From positions 1 through 25,953 of the forward strand of contig CAJUPT010000053.1 in assembly GCA_910588405.1 (NCBI GenBank): a DNA stretch of 25,953 nucleotides, read 5' to 3'. Source of the stretch: an uncultured Lachnospiraceae bacterium (GTDB lineage: Bacteria > Bacillota > Clostridia > Lachnospirales > Lachnospiraceae). Made by a program: the position numbers and the translations under genes. The notes beneath the pieces are model-generated. The model saw only the letters and a program-made list of their open reading frames with translations. It did no database searches and had not been told where the DNA came from. Below, one piece after another: positions 7,052 to 14,351 of the stretch (position 1 is the stretch's first letter; every line of letters starts with the position of its first letter).

Positions 7052-7098
7052 AGAAAAAGAATATCTTACCAATGCCAAAAGAGAAAGGACTTGATATT

Positions 7099-7386
7099 AT
7101 GGCTAAAAAAATGAAAAAAATCGCGGCCTTCGCGGCAGTCACCGCAGCTGCGGCGGGAATCGCCTACTTTGTTAAAACCAAATTTTTCAATGATTCGGAC
7201 TTAGACGATTTCGACGAGTTTGATGATCTTGATGATTTAGATGACCTTTCCGACTATGAAGACGATTTCGACGGCACAACGGAATCCGCCGAGGAAACAG
7301 ATTCCGAAAGTCAGACGACGAAAAATACAGATGACGCTGCCGATCCGAATGCAGACGATGCTGAGGAATCCAAAACTGACGACTGA
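7099..7386 (+). CDS. Small membrane-anchored protein with acidic tail
   Basis: A 95-residue protein of unknown function. It starts MAKKMKKIAAF, with a basic N-terminus then one Ala-rich hydrophobic helix (residues 8-25). From about residue 32 the chain is almost only Asp, Glu, Ser and Thr, including repeated DDLDD-type clusters. Topology would be a single anchor with a highly negative tail; the side of the membrane is not certain. The frame continues nine codons upstream to 7072, but AAAGGA lies about 9 nt before the ATG at 7099, which is the better start. Similar short helix-plus-acidic proteins are common in Lachnospiraceae, but no function is known to me. It is convergent with glnS and shares a terminator with it. 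Confidence 0.75.
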   Translation: MAKKMKKIAAFAAVTAAAAGIAYFVKTKFFNDSDLDDFDEFDDLDDLDDLSDYEDDFDGTTESAEETDSESQTTKNTDDAADPNADDAEESKTDD

Positions 7387-7391
7387 TTTAC

Positions 7392-7427
7392 AAAAGGCTC
7401 TCCGCCATAATCCCGGAGAGCCTTTTT
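7392..7427. terminator. Bidirectional terminator between convergent genes
   Basis: GGCTCTCCG (7396-7404) pairs perfectly with CGGAGAGCC (7414-7422). It is flanked by AAAA on the left and TTTTT on the right, so it can stop both the small membrane protein gene and glnS. Confidence 0.9.
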
Positions 7428-7439
7428 GCGGTCAGTTCT

Positions 7440-9143
7440 TTATTTCTGCGGAAGCTTAAACGAACTTTTCAGCGATACGATCCGATTGAATACCAGACGA
7501 TCCTCTGCGCTGTCCTTGCTGTCCACACAGAAAAAGCCGTTTCTCACAAACTGGAAGCTGTCGAGGGATTTCGCCTCTGCCAGCGCTGGCTCCACATAGC
7601 AGTCTTTCAGAACTGTCAGAGAGTCCGGATTCAGATTCAGGCTTCCGTCGTCGTTATACACGCCTTTTTCCTCGTCCACGATATTCTCATACAGCCGCAC
7701 CTCGGCCTGCACCGCCGTCGGCGCAGCCACCCAGTGAATCGTTCCCTTTACCTTTCTTCCGGCAAAGCCGCTGCCGCTTCTGGTCTCCGGGTCATAGGTG
7801 CAGTGAAGCGCCGTAATATTCCCGTTCTCGTCCTTCTCAAAGCTGTTGCAGGTGACAAAGTAAGCGTTCATCAGCCGCACCTCATTGCCCGGGAACATCC
7901 GGAAATATTTTTTCACCGGAACTTCCATAAAGTCTTCCTGCTCGATATACAGCTCCCGGCAAAAAGGCACCTTCCTGCTGCCCATCTCCTCATTCTCCTG
8001 GTTGTTGGGCACATCCAGATATTCCACCTGTCCCTCGGGATAATTGTCAATAATTACTTTCAGAGGACGCAGCACCGCCATCATACGGGGGCGTTTCAGC
8101 TTCAAGTCTTCCCTGATACAGTACTCAAGCATCTGGTAATCGCAGGCGCTCTGACTCTTGGAAACCCCTGCCAGCTCCACAAACATCCGGATAGCCTCCG
8201 GTGTATAGCCCCGGCGCCTTAAGCCGCTGATGGACACAAGTCTGGGATCATCCCAGCCGTCCACGATGCCGTCCTCCACCAGCTTCTTGATATACCGCTT
8301 TCCCGTCACCACATTGCGCAGGTACAGCTTGGCAAACTCGATCTGTTTTGGCGGATGGGCAAACTCACACTCTCTGACCACCCAGTCATATAACGGCCTG
8401 TGATCCTCGAATTCCAGCGTGCAGATGGAGTGGGTCACATGCTCGATGGCATCCTCGATGGGGTGGGCAAAATCATACATGGGATAAATGCACCATTTGT
8501 CCCCCGTGTTGTGATGGGTCATATGGGCCACCCGGTAGATCACCGGATCTCTCATATTAATATTGGGGGAGGCCATGTCAATCTTGGCACGGAGCACCTT
8601 CGACCCGTCCTCGTAGACGCCCTTTTTCATATTTTCAAACAGCTCCAGGTTTTCTTCCACAGTCCGGTTCCGGTACGGGCTCTCCTTTCCCGGCTCCGTC
8701 AGCGTGCCCCTGTATTCCCTGATCTGCTCCGCCGTCAGGTCGCAGACATAAGCCTTTCCTTTTTGGATCAGCTTTACGGCGCAGGCATACATTTCGTCAA
8801 AATAATCGGAGGCAAAGAACAGCCTGTCTTCCCAGTCCGCTCCCAGCCAGGCGATGTCCTCCTTGATGGACTCCACATACTCCACCTTTTCCTTGGTGGG
8901 ATTGGTATCGTCAAAACGCATGTTAAACTTGCCGTTGTATTTCTTTGCCAGGCCATAATTTAACAGAATCGACTTGGCATGTCCGATATGAAGATAGCCG
9001 TTTGGCTCCGGGGGAAATCTGGTCTGCACATGGTCATACTGACCCTCCTGCAGATCCTTCTCGATAATCTGTTCGATAAAATTTCTGGAGACAGGCTCCT
9101 CCTTTGCTTCTGTCTCTACATTCACTGTGTTTTCGCTGTCCAT
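7440..9143 (-). CDS. glnS: Glutaminyl-tRNA synthetase
   Basis: A 567-residue class I aminoacyl-tRNA synthetase that charges tRNA-Gln with glutamine. The HIGH motif is at residues 52-55 within PPEPNGYLHIGHAKS. DDTNPTKE and ITDxDDPR-type segments (DGWDDPRLVSISGLRRRGY) are typical of GlnRS, as is the C-terminal anticodon-binding beta-barrel region from about residue 340. The KMSKS-equivalent loop reads VVTGKRYIKK: the lysine is kept, but the serine of the usual MSK is glycine. The frame extends 18 codons upstream to 9197. However, GGAGG lies 9 nt before the ATG at 9141-9143, so MDSENTV is the start. The leader of about 260 nt contains a structured repeat. No T-box sequence was found in it. Confidence 0.95.
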   Translation of the reverse strand: MDSENTVNVETEAKEEPVSRNFIEQIIEKDLQEGQYDHVQTRFPPEPNGYLHIGHAKSILLNYGLAKKYNGKFNMRFDDTNPTKEKVEYVESIKEDIAWLGADWEDRLFFASDYFDEMYACAVKLIQKGKAYVCDLTAEQIREYRGTLTEPGKESPYRNRTVEENLELFENMKKGVYEDGSKVLRAKIDMASPNINMRDPVIYRVAHMTHHNTGDKWCIYPMYDFAHPIEDAIEHVTHSICTLEFEDHRPLYDWVVRECEFAHPPKQIEFAKLYLRNVVTGKRYIKKLVEDGIVDGWDDPRLVSISGLRRRGYTPEAIRMFVELAGVSKSQSACDYQMLEYCIREDLKLKRPRMMAVLRPLKVIIDNYPEGQVEYLDVPNNQENEEMGSRKVPFCRELYIEQEDFMEVPVKKYFRMFPGNEVRLMNAYFVTCNSFEKDENGNITALHCTYDPETRSGSGFAGRKVKGTIHWVAAPTAVQAEVRLYENIVDEEKGVYNDDGSLNLNPDSLTVLKDCYVEPALAEAKSLDSFQFVRNGFFCVDSKDSAEDRLVFNRIVSLKSSFKLPQK

Positions 9144-9163
9144 TACAGGTTTCCTCCAAATTA

Positions 9164-9370
9164 AGTTCCGCAACTCCCCTCCCATTGCTATGAGCACTTA
9201 GGGTCTGTTCTTTAGACCCTTACGTGCGATGCATGGCAAATAGTTAGCGGGTGTCTTTTAGCCGCTTACTATTTGGCAGGCCCTCTTGATCCGGGAGAAT
9301 TTGCTGCCGCATCTGCGTCAGTAAATCCTCCCGTCGCTGTGAGCACTTAGGGCCTGTCCGGTCCGTTGCT
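9164..9370. repeat. Structured intergenic repeat B, expanded form, in the glnS leader
   Basis: The ends, AGTTCCGCAACTCCCCTCCC (9164-9183) and GGCCTGTCCGGTCCGTTGCT (9351-9370), match the 42-bp element at 22331-22372; the first 20 bases are identical. About 165 bp is inserted between them. The insert holds three hairpins: 9201-9206/9214-9219; 9235-9250/9262-9277 (16 bp, two mismatches); and a 14-bp stem over 9293-9332 (two mismatches). It is bounded by imperfect direct repeats with the core GAGCACTTAGGG at about 9192-9203 and 9341-9352. The promoter at 9410-9437 implies that it is transcribed as part of the glnS leader. Confidence 0.65.
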
Positions 9371-9409
9371 ATTTTCTCATATATTATTTGATACTATTCA
9401 TTACATATA

Positions 9410-9437
9410 ATAATAGCACATTTCGGAAAATTGTAAA
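9410..9437 (-). promoter_or_regulatory. Probable sigma-A promoter of glnS
   Basis: On the minus strand TTTACA (9432-9437), a 16-nt spacer and TATTAT (9410-9415). It predicts a glnS leader of about 260 nt. Confidence 0.5.
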
Positions 9438-9444
9438 TAATAAC

Positions 9445-9855
9445 TCATACCGGTTCCCCCAAGAACATGGAAAAGTTACCCGACGCAATCAGTTTGCCTT
9501 CCTCCGAGGTGACCTCCACCCGGATGACTGCCGTCTTCCGCCCTCTGTGCAGCGTATGCGCCTCCACAAACAGCAAACCGGTCTGAAAGCCCCGGATAAA
9601 ATTGATGCTGCCCTGCTGGGTCACGTTGGTCACTCCATGGGAATAGGCGCACATGCCGGAAATGGAATCGCACAGGGTAAAAATATAGCCCCCGTGAAGA
9701 TGGCCGTAAAGATTCAGCCCGTTTTCCTCCACCTGAATCCGCAGTTTGATATGCCCTTCCTCGGCGATTAAAAGCTGCGCCTTCTCAAAGCCTCCCAGGG
9801 GATGGATATGGCGGCGGATGCCGTCTAAAATTTCTTCTTTCAGTTCTTCTCCCAT
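9445..9855 (-). CDS. PaaI-family hotdog-fold thioesterase
   Basis: A 136-residue single hotdog-domain protein of the PaaI/acyl-CoA thioesterase type, normal length. These enzymes cleave acyl- or aryl-CoA thioesters in the cytoplasm as tetramers. The signature is LYGHLHGGYIFTLCDSISG (about residues 50-68), with the HGG turn and the catalytic-helix Asp. It is followed by a central strand with INFIRG and ends with typical outer strands. The frame begins at a TTG two codons upstream (9861). The ATG at 9853-9855 has AGGAGA 9 nt upstream and is preferred. It has its own promoter just after a terminator, and 8 bp separate its stop from the glnS promoter. The CoA substrate is unknown. Confidence 0.88.
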   Translation of the reverse strand: MGEELKEEILDGIRRHIHPLGGFEKAQLLIAEEGHIKLRIQVEENGLNLYGHLHGGYIFTLCDSISGMCAYSHGVTNVTQQGSINFIRGFQTGLLFVEAHTLHRGRKTAVIRVEVTSEEGKLIASGNFSMFLGEPV

Positions 9856-9972
9856 AATCAATGTTCTCCTGCATCATAGCCTGATCCGTATGTCCGTTTC
9901 TGTTTCTTCGGCAAACATACCCTGTCAAGCCAATAAGCCATATCTGTTAATATATTCACGATACAGTACATA

Positions 9973-10001
9973 AGTGTATCACAAGAAAATTGTTTTATCA
10001 A
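9973..10001 (-). promoter_or_regulatory. Sigma-A promoter of the thioesterase gene
   Basis: On the minus strand TTGATA (9996-10001), a 17-nt spacer and TACACT (9973-9978), directly downstream of the terminator hairpin at 10006-10035. The leader is about 110 nt. Confidence 0.65.
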
Positions 10002-10005
10002 CGTT

Positions 10006-10035
10006 AAAAAGGCAGCTTTCGAACGCTGCCTTTTT
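10006..10035. terminator. Bidirectional terminator
   Basis: AAAAAGGCAGC (10006-10016) pairs perfectly with GCTGCCTTTTT (10025-10035). On the minus strand it would stop transcripts from the esterase-family gene, whose stop is 291 bp away. Confidence 0.85.
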
Positions 10036-10326
10036 AGGAGAAGGTATTTTTGGGGTGTAGCAAAAACTATAAAATGTATTGGGGGGATTTACGATACTTA
10101 TTATATATGAGGCGCGGCAATCAGTGTGCACAAACTTTTATTTCATACAAAAATTGTTTTGTACATTATGATTACGGTATTCCTTTATGGTGTGTGCTTT
10201 TATCAGTATTGCCTGCATTTTCAAAAACTTCTATGTAAATATTGTCCAAGTCACCATTCTTCTTTGGTTTTTTCACCAAATCAGATACACCTTCCGACCT
10301 GGCTACTTTTTTAATCAAATCAAGTC
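10036..10326. other. Gap of 291 bp, possible gene remnant
   Basis: No intact gene. On the minus strand a frame without a start runs from inside the esterase gene to a TAA near 10175. Beyond the esterase stop it reads LRLDLIKKVARSEG, then KKPKKNGDLDNIYIEVFENA. The tail looks like protein but matches nothing I recognise. It could be a chance open frame or the end of a decayed gene. The left part is AT-rich, with no feature. Confidence 0.25.
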
Positions 10327-11721
10327 TCAGTCGTCCAAAAGAAGGGTCGTCGGCGAAACCTTCCGGAACACAATCATCCCGTCAAAGGTTTCCTTTGGCA
10401 CAACCGACGCCGTATAATACATAGGCGATTTCAGCTGTCCCTCCGAAATGCCTACGTTCAGAGTGACCAGCTTCTGTTTTTCACCGGCGATTTTCTGCCA
10501 TCCTTCGTCTTCCAAAACCGCCGCGAAATCCACATAATAATAATCGCTGTCCATGCCGTCCAGCTGCCCGTTCAGCAGATTTCTGTTGCTGACTTCCCGC
10601 ACCGTAAAATTCCCTTCCGTATCCTGGGAGTTAAATACGGTCTGCTCCGCATCTGTGCCGATGGCAAAATACTTCTCCCCAAGGCTGTCCGCCAGCAGCT
10701 GGCCCAGGCATGTATAACCGGATACCGGCGTTCTCCCGATATGGCCGTTGTGCCCATTGATCAACAGAAGACCGCTCTCATGCTCCATAAACCAGCGAAC
10801 CTTCTCAAACATATACTGATCCCGCATGGTATTATAATCACTGTCGGCGCAGAGAGAAAGCTCCGTAAATTCCCGGAGCGTATTGGCACACTCTCTCGCC
10901 CGGTCAAAGGCTGTCTGTCCGATGGCTGATACAATTTCCTGTTCGGCAGCATCCATATCTTTCAGCAGACCCTCAATGTCTGCCTGCGCTTTTTGGAGCA
11001 TCTCCCGGTCTGGTTCCGGCTCCATTCTTGCCTCATCTGTCAGCCCCTGCAATGCCGCGCAATAGGTTTCATAAATTGCCGGCGCAGACTGCTCCAGCTG
11101 ATCAAACAGATATTCCTTATTATTGTCAACCCGCTGCATATCCATTCCGTAAAAATGAAGGGTCTCATCCACGGCCGCCTGACTGTTCTGGCCTTTCGAT
11201 GCAGAAATCAAGTCCTCGTCGGATTTCGTGTCCTGTCCGCTGTTAGATTCCACACTGATCTTATCATTATAAGCACGCATCCATTCCACCAGATCCACCA
11301 GCTCCTGCGTATCATAGATAGCAAAGCCTATCTCTTTTACAGCTTCCTTTGCCGTTCCCGGACCGCCATGAATATATTCCTCCACTTTCAGAGCCCCGCC
11401 GAAATCCCCTTCGATCACGAAGGAACGGCATCCGTTGTGCTCCACAAGCGCTTTAAATACCTCCCCTTTCATCAGGTGATATTCCCCCACGCCATGGCTC
11501 GCCTCCCCAAGCCCCACGACCTGCACATCCTCCGATACCGACAGACGGCTGATATCTGTCCGCACTGCCGATAAATCCGCTTCCGGCCTCTCTGTCCCGC
11601 CGGCAGAGGTATCCTGGGAAACTTTTTTCACCGACTTCACCTCCGCCTCTCTGCAGCCCGCAAGCAGCAGGCCGCATAATACCGCCGTTATAAGCAAACA
11701 TGATATTTTTTTTACAATCAC
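10327..11721 (-). CDS. Erythromycin esterase family lipoprotein
   Basis: A 464-residue protein of the erythromycin esterase family (PF05139). It starts with a lipoprotein signal peptide: hydrophobic residues 9-20, then lipobox L20-A-G-C23. It should be attached to the outer face of the membrane. GLGEASHGVGEYHLMKG (from residue 70) holds the conserved Glu73 and His76 of the Ere/EreA active site. FVIEGDFGG and LLINGHNGHIGR are further family motifs. The start is GTG (11719-11721), with GGAGG eight bases upstream. Ere enzymes open macrolide lactones in the cytoplasm. This one is exported, so resistance should not be assumed, and many relatives have unknown hydrolase roles. It seems to be a single-gene unit, and the terminator at 10006-10035 probably serves it. 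Confidence 0.88.
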   Translation of the reverse strand: MIVKKISCLLITAVLCGLLLAGCREAEVKSVKKVSQDTSAGGTERPEADLSAVRTDISRLSVSEDVQVVGLGEASHGVGEYHLMKGEVFKALVEHNGCRSFVIEGDFGGALKVEEYIHGGPGTAKEAVKEIGFAIYDTQELVDLVEWMRAYNDKISVESNSGQDTKSDEDLISASKGQNSQAAVDETLHFYGMDMQRVDNNKEYLFDQLEQSAPAIYETYCAALQGLTDEARMEPEPDREMLQKAQADIEGLLKDMDAAEQEIVSAIGQTAFDRARECANTLREFTELSLCADSDYNTMRDQYMFEKVRWFMEHESGLLLINGHNGHIGRTPVSGYTCLGQLLADSLGEKYFAIGTDAEQTVFNSQDTEGNFTVREVSNRNLLNGQLDGMDSDYYYVDFAAVLEDEGWQKIAGEKQKLVTLNVGISEGQLKSPMYYTASVVPKETFDGMIVFRKVSPTTLLLDD

Positions 11722-11766
11722 AGTGATATCCTCCCTTTCCGATTATTTCCTGTGTATTACCCAGTT

Positions 11767-11811
11767 CCTAATATTCTGTTTGATTCATATCCGGTAAAGC
11801 TCCTCCGGATA
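11767..11811. repeat. Half copy of the 1226-1390 hairpin repeat
   Basis: Without gaps, 34 of 45 positions match 1226-1270. On the minus strand both sites read through the same short coding-like end (Y-x-x-E-F/L-Y-Q/R-I-stop). The other arm of the hairpin is not present here. It lies in the leader region of the esterase-family gene. The rest of 11812-12007 shows no gene. Confidence 0.45.
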
Positions 11812-12013
11812 GGCAGTTCTCATTTTTAAAATTTCACCCGCTCAATTTTACACGCATGACGCTTCTTTTCATCATGTTAATAAATACTTTCAAATCCATT
11901 TTAACAGACACGGCCGAAAATGAAAACAAAAAATTCACGTATACCACTATACGAATTATCTTATCACCCTCCCATAAAAACAGGATGCCATATAACAGGA
12001 AAATCAGTACGGG

Positions 12014-12811
12014 ATTACGCCGTTCGTCCTGACAGGCGGCGCGATTACCTACAGAGATTCCATGTATAATTACGAAAAAGCCTCTCAGGCTATCATCCGG
12101 TTTCATCAGGATTTTCAGCCGGATGCACAGCTTGCCAATCTGATCTGCGGAAAAGCGGAGGAAATCGCTGACACAAAGGTACCGGACTGGCCCGGACGCC
12201 CCGGCACCAGGATAGCGGACGATTCCATTTACCAGACACTGGAGCCGGAGCGCATGACGGAGGACGAATATGAAGAGCTTTTCACGGATTTCACCGGATT
12301 TCTGCTCCGCAAATACATCCCCCGCGCCTTTCCGGGACTTTCCGGACTGGGAAGCATTTTAAATCCGGTGCCTACCGGCTACATGTATTTCACCCAGCTG
12401 GGTTCCCTGTATAACCCAAAAGCCGTGGAAGCCTACGAAAAACTGATCGAGATCTCCGAACTCAGTGCCCCATGTACAGAAGCGATACAAAATATGCAGA
12501 AAACCCTGTTTGGCCTGGGATTTCCGCCTCTTTTTACCGGCGTCGGCCTGGTTCCCTATGACTGTCTGTCCAACTATTTCAGAGGCACCATGGGAATCTT
12601 CGAGGATCTGATGGAAAACGAAGACAATCTATTAAGAGCCGTAAATATGTTTGCAGACCTTCAGATCAGAAACCTGCAGTACTTCCGTTTCGCCCAGATG
12701 CCGGTTAAGCGTGTAATGTTCTGGATGCACAAGGGAATGGACGGCTTTATGAGCGAGAAGCAGTATGAAGCTCTTTACTGGCAGCCTTTCCTGAAAGTAA
12801 TTCATGCGCTG
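12014..12811 (+). pseudogene. UroD-family methyltransferase fragment, both ends missing
   Basis: About 265 codons of the uroporphyrinogen decarboxylase superfamily, of the type linked to corrinoid-dependent methyl transfer (MtaA/CmuA-like) rather than heme synthesis. Similarity already starts at TPFVLTGGAITYRDSM, before the first ATG (12062), and an in-frame TAA lies at 11993-11995. The gene's true start and first strand are therefore lost. Residues such as DFQPDAQLANLIC, YIPRAFPG and FRGTMGIFEDLMENEDNL fit the family's barrel. After YWQPFLKVIHAL (about 12809) the sequence switches to a transporter in another frame. The open frame runs on to 12925, but that part is out-of-frame MFS sequence. 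The barrel is incomplete, so no activity is expected. The family is seen; the methyltransferase subtype is inferred. Confidence 0.8.
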
Positions 12812-13505
12812 GCAGTACGCCTATTACCTGTATTTCCTGGCAGTACCTGCGCTGGTCATCGTAGCCATCCTCTGCCCTGGGGACGAGAAGAAGGAACCAG
12901 CCGGAAAGCAGGCCATACAATTTGACAAGATCCCGGCCCGAATCTGGATGATGTGCGTACACTACGCCATATTCTTTGTCTGCTGCTATACCTTTTCCGT
13001 GTATATCTCCAGCTATATCATCACAGATTTCCAGTTAGGAAGCTCCACGCAGGCCGGCCTGGCTACAGCGCTCCGTTCTGTCAGCGCCATACTCTCGGCC
13101 GCTCTCTATTCCAAATATAACCGGAAGCTTGACAAATGGTTTATGCCTTTCTTCTGCGTCACACTGACCATTGGCTATCTGTTATGTACCACATTGACCA
13201 CTACCCTGGCCGGATGTATGGCCGGAGCGTTCCTGATCGGCATCGGACAGTCAGCCGTTGCGCCTTATGTCATCGGCGAATCCTCCGGACAGATTCCCGG
13301 ACAGCTGATGCCGCTGGCCATCTCCATGATTATGGGCAACATGAGCCTTGGAATGTTTCTCTCCAAATATATCACCGGCTGGCTCTGTATTCCGCTGGGC
13401 GGGGACACTACATATAACCGGTTTTTGTCTACCACGGTCATCTGCGTTATTACCGTTATTCTGGGATATTTTATTTATACGGCGGGACAGAAAAACAAAG
13501 AATAA
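12804..13505 (+). pseudogene. MFS transporter, C-terminal half only
   Basis: The frame encodes 233 residues, equal to about the second half of a major facilitator superfamily permease (usual length near 400). It opens within membrane helix 6 (WQYAYYLYFLAVPALVIVAI), has the central cytoplasmic loop (PGDEKKEPAGKQ), then six hydrophobic helices and ends AGQKNKE. The ATG at 12804 has no ribosome binding site, and TAA in the same frame lies just before it (12798-12800). It is the downstream partner of a deletion that joined it to the UroD-family gene. Such transporters often sit beside UroD-type methyltransferases, so the two were probably neighbours in one operon. It is unlikely to work. Confidence 0.8.
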
Positions 13506-13524
13506 GGCTATTGAGTGATTGAAA

Positions 13525-13567
13525 AAGACGCAAAGCCTTACTTATCTCGTGAAGCCTTGCGTCTTTT
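13525..13567. terminator. Terminator after the MFS fragment
   Basis: AAGACGCAAAGC (13525-13536) pairs with GCCTTGCGTCTT (13554-13565), with one mismatch, and TT follows. A-rich left flank and T-rich right flank suggest it can work in both directions. Confidence 0.85.
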
Positions 13568-13639
13568 ATTCTAAATCAAGCCATTTATACCATATAAGCT
13601 TTAAAAACACACCCCTGAAAAATTCGACTAATTTCAATT

Positions 13640-14017
13640 TTAAAGCTGCCTGACTTCCGAATATTTTTTAATATTCCTGTCACCCGTCAGAAGCGCCAAA
13701 TTTTCCTCAACAGCCGTCGCCATAATCAATCGGTCAAATGGATCATTATGAATCATCGGTAATGTTTGAATTCGTTCAAGATAATCTGTTTTCACCGGCA
13801 AAATCGTAATATCCTTTTCGTCACATTTTTTCTCCAGTTCCTTTACAGTTTCCGGAATATCCAATTTCTTGATGGTCTTTTTAATCGCAATCTCCCAAAG
13901 AGATACAATACTTAAATATACATTTTCATTTTCCTCAATCTGATTCGCAATTTCATTCGAAAGGTTTGGATCATCATGCAAAAACCACAAAAACACACAG
14001 GTATCTAATAAGATCAT
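13640..14017 (-). CDS. vapC: PIN-domain ribonuclease toxin (VapC-like)
   Basis: A 125-residue PIN-domain protein, usual VapC size. VapC toxins are Mg-dependent RNases that cut tRNA or rRNA when their antitoxin is lost. The acidic site is present: Asp in MILLDTCVFLWFL, Glu in IVSLWEIAIKK, Asp in MIHNDPFDRLIMATA and Asp in LLTGDRNI. All four look intact, so it should be active. The ATG at 14015-14017 has AAGGAG eight bases upstream. An in-frame GTG one codon earlier is less likely. It overlaps the antitoxin stop by one base, so the pair is translationally coupled. The target RNA is unknown. Confidence 0.9.
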   Translation of the reverse strand: MILLDTCVFLWFLHDDPNLSNEIANQIEENENVYLSIVSLWEIAIKKTIKKLDIPETVKELEKKCDEKDITILPVKTDYLERIQTLPMIHNDPFDRLIMATAVEENLALLTGDRNIKKYSEVRQL

Positions 14018-14247
14018 CACAAATACTCCTTAAAACAATCCGGCGTTTCATCAAAATCGTCCGCCAGAATCACTTTTCCCCGGAGACCTCCCCTTGTCCT
14101 GTATTTTTTATGATCCGACTCCTGCGCTGCCATGGAAACATGCTCTGTTTTAGAAAAGCGCAAAAAACTTATAAATTGCATCACTTGTGACAGATCCTCA
14201 TCAGAAAGAAGACTGATCTCTTTGACCGCTTTCTGCTGCAGTGTCAT
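14017..14247 (-). CDS. vapB: VapB-like antitoxin (DUF2281 type)
   Basis: A 76-residue partner of the PIN toxin. It starts MTLQQKAVKEISLLSDEDL, and the segment to about residue 33 (LSQVMQFISFLRF) resembles the DUF2281 helical region found in many VapB-like proteins. The C-terminal part GGLRGKVILADDFDETP, ending FKEYL, is the toxin-binding tail typical of this group. It normally neutralises the PIN toxin and represses the operon. The frame extends ten codons upstream to 14277, but GGAGG sits about 8 nt before the ATG at 14245-14247. The toxin follows at once. Confidence 0.85.
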   Translation of the reverse strand: MTLQQKAVKEISLLSDEDLSQVMQFISFLRFSKTEHVSMAAQESDHKKYRTRGGLRGKVILADDFDETPDCFKEYL

Positions 14248-14351
14248 ATTACTCACCTCCTCGCAAATATCACTCATATAACGTCCCTTTTATTCAGTTT
14301 ATCACAGGCCAAAAACATCTGCAAGGCAAACCCGGCAATCCCATAATACCC

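Noticed and set aside
9144..9437. T-box riboswitch upstream of glnS
   Set aside because: The T-box core with GGTGGNACC is not present, and no terminator with antiterminator was seen. The structure is explained by repeat B.
11834..12106. 90-codon minus-strand gene
   Set aside because: It overlaps the start of the UroD-family fragment on the other strand, has no ribosome site and shows no family features.
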